Shown here: one piece after another, positions 57,844 through 64,000 of the stretch
Position numbering within the stretch: position 1 is the stretch's first letter
How the letters are laid out: every line of letters starts with the position of its first letter
Origin: Coriobacteriaceae bacterium
GTDB lineage: Bacteria; Actinomycetota; Coriobacteriia; Coriobacteriales; Coriobacteriaceae
DNA: 64,000 nucleotides
Direction of reading: 5' to 3'
Assembly: GCA_025993015.1 (NCBI GenBank)
Contig: DAJPFV010000001.1
Location: forward strand, 1,426,001-1,490,000
The notes under the pieces: model-generated
Database searches by the model: none
What the model was told of the DNA's origin: nothing
The model's input: only the letters and a program-made list of their open reading frames with translations
Made by a program: the position numbers and the translations under genes

Positions 57844-60034
57844 ACTCGCTTGGGGCAACGTCCGCCGCGCCGGCCGCGACTACCTCGTCTACCTTTTGAC
57901 GCTCACCCTGGGCGTCACGGTCTTCTATGCCTTCAACACCATCTCGATGCAGGTCGACATCGCCGGAATCGATGAAAAGGGCTTGGCGCAGGTTATGGGC
58001 AGCATGCTCGGCGACCTGACGTACTTTTTGGCCGGTGTCATGGCCTTTTTGATGGTGTATGCCAATAACTTCATCATGAAACGCCGCAAGAAGGAGTTTG
58101 GCCTGTACCAGGTGCTCGGCATGGGGCGCGGGCGCGTCGCCACGATCATGGCGCTCGAGACCGTGATAGTATCGGTCGTGGCCTTTGCCGCCGGCATTGT
58201 GCTGGGTGTGGGACTCTCCCAGCTCATGACGTTCTTTACGGCCTCGCTCTTTAAGACACAGATCGCCAATTTCCACTTCTTTTTCTCGGTGCATGCGTTC
58301 AACCTGACCCTTGTCTGCATGCTCGTGATGTTTGTGCTCACGCTACTGCTGAACCTCCGCGCCGTGCGTCGTACCAAACTCATCGAGCTTATGGGTGCCG
58401 AGCGTCGCAACGAGAGCATCAAGACACGCAACCCCTGGATCGCGATTGCCATCTTTGCCGTGGGTGCGGTGCTTGTGGGCGTGGCCTATTACCGTCTGCT
58501 ACGTGATGGGTTCCCGCTAACCGCGACGGACAGCAAGCTGCAAGAGGCCATGAACCAGTTTGGTATTACGACCGCTATGGTTACCGTGGGCACCTTTGCC
58601 CTGTTCTGGGGACTCTCGGGCATGCTCATCAAGCTGCTGCAGAGCCTGCGCGGCGTGTATTGGCGCGGCCTCAACATGTTTACCGTGCGCCAGCTTGCGG
58701 CCAAGGTCAACACGGTGTGCTTTTCGATGGGCGTCATCGCGATGCTCCTGTTTTTGGCCATCACCTCGGTGACGTGCGGTATGTCGATTGCCAATGTGAT
58801 GAACGAAAACCTGGAGCGCTATACGCCGGCCGATATGTCGCAGACGTATGTCTATTACACGCCCGATACGCTCGACTACTACAAAGAATATGTCAATCCG
58901 TCTGAAGCCGACCGCATGGTGCTAGCCGATACAACGGTCGATTTGTACTCCGCATGGCACGGCAAGGGCAAGTCGGCGGACAACAACGACGAGACCGGCA
59001 AGAAGGTCAATATCGCCGATGTTGCCGGTGAGCATGTTCAGATCGATTCGTATCTGAGTTACCCGTTTGGCGGTTCGAATCCTTCGGTGTCTGCGGGTGA
59101 GATGTGCAAGACCATGGGCGAAAAGCTCCCCAAGGCGCTCGGGGGTAGCAATGCCGATACGATGGGTCTGTTTGTGACGCCGGCGAGCCAGTACAACAAA
59201 CTGCGCCAGATGATGGGCGAGGAGCCGGTGAGCATTGGCCGCGACCAGTACCTGCTTACGTGTGATATGGGCGGTGAGCTGGGCGACCTGTACACCAAGT
59301 ACATGGCCGGCGGCCATACCCTCACCTTGGGCGGGCATGAGCTCAAGCCCGCAACCGATAAGTCGGACAAGGACACGGCGGCCATCGCCAACTCGGCGAT
59401 GGGCAGTAACCCGGGTACCGTCGTCGTTGCCGACGAGCTGTTGTCCCAACTTAATCTGCAGCCGTATTCCAGTAGCCTGCTCGTTAATTACAAACAGGGG
59501 ATGGATACGACCGAGGCAGACGAGAGCATTAAATACACTTTGCTCGACAATCTGCTCGTTGACGGCAAGGAGCCAGGGTCATGGGGAATCTTCATCACAC
59601 GCTCCGAGATGTACACGCAAGCAGCGCAAATGAACGGCATGATTAGCTATCTGGCCATCTACATTGGCTTTGTACTGGTCGTTGCGTGCGCGGCGATACT
59701 GTCGATCCAGCAGCTCTCCAATGTGGCCGACGGCAGCCGCAGCTATCGTGTGCTGGCGCAGATTGGCTGCGATGACCGCCAGATCCGTCATTCGGTGATG
59801 GCGCAGCAGGCGGTGTTCTTCCTGTTCCCGCTGGCAGTGGGCCTGGCGCACTCCTTTGTGGCACTTAAGGTGATTATCGAGCTGGTGAGTACGTTTGGCG
59901 ACATGAGCATCGGCGGCACGGTGGGTCTCACCTGCGCGATCTTCCTGGCAGCCTACGGCGGCTACTTCCTGGTGACCTACCTCATGAGCACCGGCATGGT
60001 ACGAGCCACCATCGCCACCCGCTACAGCGAATAG
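57833..60034 (+). CDS. FtsX-type ABC permease (BceB-like)
   Basis: The 733-residue permease has an N-terminal helix (DYLVYLLTLTLGVTVFYAF), an FtsX block with helices near residues 50-70, 100-130 and 145-170, then helices near 200-220, 235-265 and 285-310. A large extracytoplasmic domain (about residues 330-600) and three C-terminal helices follow. This is the BceB layout used for sensing and export of cell-wall antibiotics. The start at 57833 overlaps the ATPase stop. A structured repeat follows downstream. Confidence 0.87.
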   Translation: MLCKLAWGNVRRAGRDYLVYLLTLTLGVTVFYAFNTISMQVDIAGIDEKGLAQVMGSMLGDLTYFLAGVMAFLMVYANNFIMKRRKKEFGLYQVLGMGRGRVATIMALETVIVSVVAFAAGIVLGVGLSQLMTFFTASLFKTQIANFHFFFSVHAFNLTLVCMLVMFVLTLLLNLRAVRRTKLIELMGAERRNESIKTRNPWIAIAIFAVGAVLVGVAYYRLLRDGFPLTATDSKLQEAMNQFGITTAMVTVGTFALFWGLSGMLIKLLQSLRGVYWRGLNMFTVRQLAAKVNTVCFSMGVIAMLLFLAITSVTCGMSIANVMNENLERYTPADMSQTYVYYTPDTLDYYKEYVNPSEADRMVLADTTVDLYSAWHGKGKSADNNDETGKKVNIADVAGEHVQIDSYLSYPFGGSNPSVSAGEMCKTMGEKLPKALGGSNADTMGLFVTPASQYNKLRQMMGEEPVSIGRDQYLLTCDMGGELGDLYTKYMAGGHTLTLGGHELKPATDKSDKDTAAIANSAMGSNPGTVVVADELLSQLNLQPYSSSLLVNYKQGMDTTEADESIKYTLLDNLLVDGKEPGSWGIFITRSEMYTQAAQMNGMISYLAIYIGFVLVVACAAILSIQQLSNVADGSRSYRVLAQIGCDDRQIRHSVMAQQAVFFLFPLAVGLAHSFVALKVIIELVSTFGDMSIGGTVGLTCAIFLAAYGGYFLVTYLMSTGMVRATIATRYSE

Positions 60035-60078
60035 GTGACCTAAAGCAAAGCAATCGCAGGTTGAGCATAAGTCAGCGA

Positions 60079-60176
60079 AAGCGCCCCTAAGCGAGCAAGG
60101 TGACGTGAAAGAGGAGGGAAGCGTACTTCGGTACGCGACCGACGATTGAACGTCAGATTGCCGCCTAGGGGCGCTT
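60079..60176 (-). ncRNA. Structured 98-nt element, copy A (intact)
   Basis: On the plus strand AAGCGCCCCTA pairs with TAGGGGCGCTT, GCAA with TTGC, TGACGT with ACGTCA across a GG/GA internal loop, and GCGTAC with GTACGC around TTCG at the tip. It has the same plan as copy B at 43256-44101, with base-pair changes in the outer and tip stems and a constant middle. The strand is given as that of the upstream gene (aroF); which strand is active, if transcribed, is unknown. Confidence 0.6.
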
Positions 60177-60217
60177 GCAGCGTCGAGCCGTTACGCGGTT
60201 TGGTAAAACCGCGTAAC
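60177..60217 (-). repeat. 28-bp palindrome plus GGCTCGACGCTGC, copy A
   Basis: This is the inverted copy of 43215-43255. The palindrome (60190-60217) begins inside the aroF stop codon, so it directly follows that gene as copy B follows lacC. Confidence 0.85.
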
Positions 60218-61248
60218 TAAATACGTTCCGCGATCTCGTGGATGAGGTAGTCGGTCTTTTCCCAGCCCAGACACGGGTCGGTGATCGACTTGCCAAAGAC
60301 GCCGCCGTCGACCGGCTGGTTGCCGTCTTCCAGGTAGGACTCGATCATAAAGCCCTTGACCAGCTTAGAGATGGACTCGTTGCGGCGGCAGCTGTCGAGC
60401 ACCTCCTTGCAAATGCGATACTGCTCCAGCGGGCGCTTACCCGAGTTGTCGTGGTTGCAGTCGATGACCGCTGCCGGATTGGCATAGCCGGCGTGCTCGG
60501 TGTAGCGCTCGGCCAGGCGCTCCAGGTGCTCGTAGTGGTAGTTGGGGTAGGTACGACCGTCGAGACCGATGTAGCCACGCATAACGGCGTGCGCGAGCGG
60601 ATTGCCGTCGCACTCGACCTCCCAGTTGCGGAAGATGAAGCTCTGGTGCGCCTGCGCGGCGTAAATGGAGTTGAGCATAACGGTGGTAGAGCCAGCAGTG
60701 GGATTCTTCATGCCGACGGGTACCGAAATGCCGCTCGACACCAGACGATGCTCCTGGTTCTCGACCGAGCGTGCGCCCACGGCAACATAGCTCAGCAGGT
60801 CAACGAGGTACTGGTAGTTGGACGGATAGAGCATCTCGTCGGCGGTGAAGAAGCCCGTTTCCTCAATAACACGCAGGTGCATATGGCGGATGGCCTTGAC
60901 GCCCTCGAGCAGGTCGTCGGGAGCCTCGGGGTTGGGGTTGTGCAGAAGGCCCTTGTAGCCGGTGCCCTTGGTGCGCGGCTTATTGGTGTAGACGCGCGGA
61001 ATGATGATGAGCTTGTCCTTGACCTCCTCGGCGGTCTTGGCCAGTCGGTTCATGTACTCAAGTACCGAATCCTCGCGGTCGGCAGAGCACGGGCCGATGA
61101 TGAGCACCTTGCGTGCGTCCTCGCCGGTAAAGACTTTGGCGACCTCGGCGTCAAATGCCTGCTTTTTGGCGGTAAGCTCGGCAGAAAGCGGCATTTCCTC
61201 GCGGATCTCCATGGGGATTGGCAACTTGCGTTTGAATTCCATGGCCAT
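60217..61248 (-). CDS. aroF: 3-deoxy-7-phosphoheptulonate (DAHP) synthase, class I
   Basis: The 343-residue enzyme has VLIIGPCSADREDSVLEYM (about residues 47-65), the phosphate-binding KPRTKGTGYKGL, ARSVENQEHRLVSSG with PVGMKNPTAGS, IDCNHDNSGKRPLEQ and a terminal DPCLGWEKTDYLI. It makes DAHP from phosphoenolpyruvate and erythrose-4-P, the first step to aromatic amino acids. GGAGG lies 6 bases before the ATG. It is monocistronic. Which AroF/G/H feedback type it is cannot be told. Confidence 0.92.
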   Translation of the reverse strand: MAMEFKRKLPIPMEIREEMPLSAELTAKKQAFDAEVAKVFTGEDARKVLIIGPCSADREDSVLEYMNRLAKTAEEVKDKLIIIPRVYTNKPRTKGTGYKGLLHNPNPEAPDDLLEGVKAIRHMHLRVIEETGFFTADEMLYPSNYQYLVDLLSYVAVGARSVENQEHRLVSSGISVPVGMKNPTAGSTTVMLNSIYAAQAHQSFIFRNWEVECDGNPLAHAVMRGYIGLDGRTYPNYHYEHLERLAERYTEHAGYANPAAVIDCNHDNSGKRPLEQYRICKEVLDSCRRNESISKLVKGFMIESYLEDGNQPVDGGVFGKSITDPCLGWEKTDYLIHEIAERI

Positions 61249-61349
61249 AGGGGCCTCCTCAATCTATAGAAAGAGCAATAAGCGTATTGTCGAGTGTCCG
61301 GAATTATCCGCTGTCGCACGCTAAAGTGCAAGCCCTTGTCACCCCGAAA

Positions 61350-61382
61350 CCTGCCAAAAAGGGACAGGTTTATTTTGGCAGG
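61350..61382. promoter_or_regulatory. Inverted repeat upstream of aroF
   Basis: CCTGCCAAAA and TTTTGGCAGG form a ten-base perfect repeat; an internal AACCTG/CAGGTT pairing competes with it. It may be an attenuator-like leader or a small interspersed repeat. Confidence 0.35.
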
Positions 61383-61470
61383 CTTTATCTGGGGAGACGT
61401 CGGCGGATGCCGGGAGCGAGTGGCGCCGCGTGGGGCCCTAAGGCTGTTGTCGGTTCCCCGGGAAACACCC

Positions 61471-61702
61471 TGTGGGCAAAAAATGCCAAATATGAGTACT
61501 GTTGCTAACCTAGTAACATATCCGTCTAGCGAGATAATAGACAAAGTGATAAATATGCTCATTAACGTTGGCAGGCAGAAGCCTGCTAACGGGCGTTTTG
61601 ATTAATTTGAAGGCGAATAGAGGCCGCAAAGAGGTCGTTTGAGGCGGTTTTGGCTGTTACTAAAAAGGTAACAGTACTCATATTTGCCCTTTTTTGCCCA
61701 CA
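61471..61702. mobile_element. MITE-like repeat with 33-bp terminal inverted repeats
   Basis: TGTGGGCAAAAAATGCCAAA then TATGAGTACTGTT (61471-61503) is matched in inverse at 61670-61702 at about 30 of 33 positions. The 232-base unit is AT-rich, holds small internal hairpins (such as GCAGGC-AGAA-GCCTGC) and codes for nothing visible. It fills much of the 61249-61826 gap. Confidence 0.7.
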
Positions 61703-61754
61703 AGGTTCGGGAGGGGCCGTCAATGAGGTCTCAGGGAAGGCGCTTCGAGGGCTG

Positions 61755-61794
61755 CAAAACAAAAACGGGGGCGCAGGTTGCCCTGCGCCCCCGT
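61755..61794 (-). terminator. Terminator of the ABC exporter operon
   Basis: ACGGGGGCGCAGG and CCTGCGCCCCCGT form the stem; the minus strand continues TTTTGTTTTG. Confidence 0.85.
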
Positions 61795-61826
61795 TCTCGG
61801 GCGTTATTCGTTCTCTGCGGCCGTAT

Positions 61827-63683
61827 CTACGCCGCCTCGTCGAACTGCGAGTTGTACAGGTCGGCGTAGAAGCCGCCCTGGGCGAGCAACTCGTCGTGTG
61901 TGCCCTTCTCGACGATGTCGCCGTCGCGGATCACCAAGATCACGTCGGCGTTGCGAATCGTGGACAGGCGATGTGCGATAACAAAGCTGGTGCGGCCTTG
62001 CATCAGCGCATCCATGGCACGCTGAATAAGCTCCTCGGTACGAGTGTCAACGTTGGAGGTCGCCTCGTCCAAAATCAGCGCCGGACGGTCGGCCAAAATG
62101 GCACGGGCGATGGTCACGAGCTGGCGCTGACCCTGCGACAGGTTAGTGCCCTCCTCGTTGATCATAAAGTCGTAGCCGCCGGCGAGCGTATGGATAAAGT
62201 GGTCGCAGCGTGCGGCGCGTGCAGCGGCTTCGACCTCGGCATCGCTTGCATCGGGGCGTCCGTAGCGGATGTTCTCGCGGATGGTGCCGTTAAACAGCCA
62301 GGTGTCCTGCAGCACCATGGCAAACTCGCCGCGCAGCGCCGCGCGGTCCCAGTCGCGCACGTCGACGCCCTCGACGCGCAGCGAACCGCCGTCCACGTCG
62401 TAAAAGCGCTGCAGCAGCTTGATGAGCGTGGTCTTGCCGGCGCCGGTGGGGCCGACGATGGCGATGGTCTGGCCGGGCTGCGCCTCGCAGCTAAAGTCGT
62501 GGATGATGGTCTTGTCGGGCGTGTAGCCAAACTTGACACGGTCAAACTCCACGTGGCCGGGGCGCTTCTCGGGAATCTGCGCGTCGGCCTTCTGCTCCTC
62601 CTCGGGCGCGGCCAGGAACTCAAACACACGCTCGGTGGCAGCTGCCATCGACTGCATCGTGTTGCTCACGTTGCCCAGCTGCTGCACGGGCTGCGTAAAG
62701 TTGCGCACGTACTGGATAAAACTCTGAATGTCGCCGGGCGTGGCGTTGCCGGTCAGCGCCAGCTGCGCGCCCACCACGACGACGCCCACGTAGCCCATGT
62801 TGCCCACCAGGCTCATGAGCGGCATCATCAGGCCCGAGAGGAACTGCGAGCGCCAGCCGCTAATAAACAGGCGGTCGTTTTGACGATCGAATTCCTCGAT
62901 GGACGCCTCGGCGCGGTCGAACACCTGGATAACGTTCTGACCGGCAAAGTCCTCCTCGATAATGCCATTGACGGTGCCCAGGACCTGCTGTTGCTCGCGG
63001 AAGTACGGCTGCGAGAAGTGGACCATCACCATCAGGATGATTGCGGCGGCCGGCAGCGTGAGCACGGTGACACCCGTGAGCGGCAGGCTGATCGACAGCA
63101 TCATGACGAGCACGCCGATGATCTGCGTGACGGACGTAATAAGCTGCGTCACGCTCTGGTTGAGCGATTGCCCCAGCGTATCGACGTCGTTGGTGATGCG
63201 GCTGAGCACGTCGCCCTTGCTGTGGCCGTTGAAGTAGCTCATCGGCACGACGGCGATCTTGGCGGCGATCTCCTTGCGCATGCGGTAGCAAATCTTTTGC
63301 GTGACGCCGGTCATGAGCCAGCCCTGGATGAGGCTGCAGGCAGAGCTTGCCAGATACAGGCAGAGCAAAAAGCCGAGCGTCTTGGCGATCCAGTTAAAGT
63401 CGACATCGCCGGTGCCGTTGACCTTGGCAACCAGGCCCTCAAACAGCTTAGTCGTAACCTGGCCGAGCACCTTGGGCCCTACAATGTTAAAGATGACCGA
63501 GCACACGGCAAAGGCGACGGCGGCAAACACGGCAATCTTGTGCTGGCCGATATAGCCGAGCAGCTGCCTCATGGTGCCTTTAAAGTCCTTGGCCTTTTCG
63601 CCGCGACGCATGCCGCCCATGCGGCCCATGGGTCCACGCTGACGGGTGGGCTTGGGAATTTGGGTCTTGGTCTCGTCTGCCAT
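61827..63683 (-). CDS. ABC exporter, fused permease-ATPase (second half of a heterodimer)
   Basis: The 618-residue protein has six membrane helices between residues 50 and 340 and a C-terminal ATPase with Walker A IVGPTGAGKTTLIKLL, Q-loop FAMVLQDTWLF, signature NLSQGQRQLVTIARAIL, Walker B ALILDEATSNVDTRT and the H-loop VIAHRLSTIRNAD. It belongs to the multidrug/lipid exporter class. The catalytic Glu after Walker B is present, unlike in its partner, which has Asp (FDDSFSALD). It starts within the partner's stop (TAATG), so the two are coupled. Confidence 0.9.
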   Translation of the reverse strand: MADETKTQIPKPTRQRGPMGRMGGMRRGEKAKDFKGTMRQLLGYIGQHKIAVFAAVAFAVCSVIFNIVGPKVLGQVTTKLFEGLVAKVNGTGDVDFNWIAKTLGFLLCLYLASSACSLIQGWLMTGVTQKICYRMRKEIAAKIAVVPMSYFNGHSKGDVLSRITNDVDTLGQSLNQSVTQLITSVTQIIGVLVMMLSISLPLTGVTVLTLPAAAIILMVMVHFSQPYFREQQQVLGTVNGIIEEDFAGQNVIQVFDRAEASIEEFDRQNDRLFISGWRSQFLSGLMMPLMSLVGNMGYVGVVVVGAQLALTGNATPGDIQSFIQYVRNFTQPVQQLGNVSNTMQSMAAATERVFEFLAAPEEEQKADAQIPEKRPGHVEFDRVKFGYTPDKTIIHDFSCEAQPGQTIAIVGPTGAGKTTLIKLLQRFYDVDGGSLRVEGVDVRDWDRAALRGEFAMVLQDTWLFNGTIRENIRYGRPDASDAEVEAAARAARCDHFIHTLAGGYDFMINEEGTNLSQGQRQLVTIARAILADRPALILDEATSNVDTRTEELIQRAMDALMQGRTSFVIAHRLSTIRNADVILVIRDGDIVEKGTHDELLAQGGFYADLYNSQFDEAA

Positions 63684-64000
63684 TAGCGCTCGCCTCCTTC
63701 CGTAACGGCTGCAATTTCTTCTTGGGTAAGCCCCAGTTCCTCGGCGGAAAGCTGCGACTGTGCGATTTCCAGGTACGCCGGGCAGCTGCGCAGTAGCTCC
63801 TCGTGCGTGCCGGTGCCCACTACGTGACCGTCGTCGAGTACAATGATCTGGTCGGCGTGCATGATGGTCGCGATGCGTTGTGCCACGACCACGAGAGCGG
63901 CGTCGGTGACGTTTTTGGCCAGCTCCTCGCGCAGGCGCGCGTCGGTCTTGTAGTCAAGCGCGCTAAACGAATCATCGAACACCACGACCTCGGGCTTCTT
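63683..64000 (-). CDS. ABC exporter partner, C-terminal end (partial)
   Basis: The 105-residue fragment carries Walker B VVVFDDSFSALDYKTD and continues to a degenerate H-loop VVVAQRIATIMHAD with Gln in place of the conserved His. Asp in place of the catalytic Glu and the missing His mark a degenerate ATP site, as in heterodimeric exporters such as BmrC/BmrD. The 5' part lies beyond the window. It is upstream of and coupled to the 61827 gene. Confidence 0.88.
   Translation of the reverse strand, partial: KKPEVVVFDDSFSALDYKTDARLREELAKNVTDAALVVVAQRIATIMHADQIIVLDDGHVVGTGTHEELLRSCPAYLEIAQSQLSAEELGLTQEEIAAVTEGGER

Noticed and set aside
61650..63686. A 678-codon open frame on the plus strand
   Set aside because: Antisense shadow of the ABC exporter gene; its start lies within the MITE-like repeat.

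Overview
The window looks like a chromosomal segment of a gut Coriobacteriia bacterium, most like Collinsella. This is an inference from the strongly GC-biased third codon positions, the purine-rich ribosome binding sites, the anaerobic gene set (FprA flavodiiron protein, no respiratory genes) and the dense PTS sugar-uptake content. No search could be run, so the genus is not proven.

Layout. 0-6.8 kb is housekeeping: DegV, a 3-hydroxyisobutyrate-dehydrogenase-like enzyme with a His/Cys-rich tail, a small membrane protein, a HEAT-repeat protein, isocitrate dehydrogenase, a SurA-N-like anchored protein, and a DUF2975/HTH pair. 7.0-14.2 kb is an amino-sugar (GalNAc-type) locus: mannose-family PTS EIIA-YajC-EIIB-EIIC-EIID, a GntR regulator, AgaS and NagA/AgaA. 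14.2-22.8 kb is a mosaic: flavodoxin, lacX-lacC copy 2, a nagA 3' remnant, YhcH, a frameshifted gene, tRNA-Thr, an EIIB paralogue whose active-site His is Tyr, a mobile-element-like repeat, galM, a DeoR regulator and an AlbA_2 regulator with its own site array.

23.1-38.0 kb holds three paralogous modules, each with a lacG-type 6-phospho-beta-galactosidase, a lacE-type EIICB and a divergent LacI regulator. Arrays of a 57-bp palindromic repeat precede module 1 and separate the modules. One lacF (EIIA) follows at 38.3 kb, then lacA, lacB, lacX and lacC. 43.2-45.7 kb is an insertion zone: an IS200-type element sitting inside a structured repeat, and an AAA_14 ATPase gene between direct repeats. 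45.8-50 kb is galKT with a divergent LacI. 50-53.4 kb has FprA, a second DeoR regulator and the tagatose-bisphosphate aldolase gatY. 53.4-64 kb has repeats, a HAD phosphatase, an AraC regulator, a Nudix-Vsr fusion with an in-frame stop, a Bce-type ABC transporter, a second copy of the structured repeat, DAHP synthase and a heterodimeric ABC exporter that runs off the end.

How it fits together. Lactose-like beta-galactosides enter through LacE/LacF, are split by LacG to galactose-6-P, and go through LacAB, LacC and GatY to triose phosphates. GalNAc enters through the Aga PTS and joins at tagatose-6-P through NagA and AgaS. Free galactose uses GalM, GalK and GalT. Three families of shared intergenic motifs (module-specific LacI operators, a TGTTCGATATTG DeoR-like site, and a GTRAACGGT motif) tie these loci into one network.
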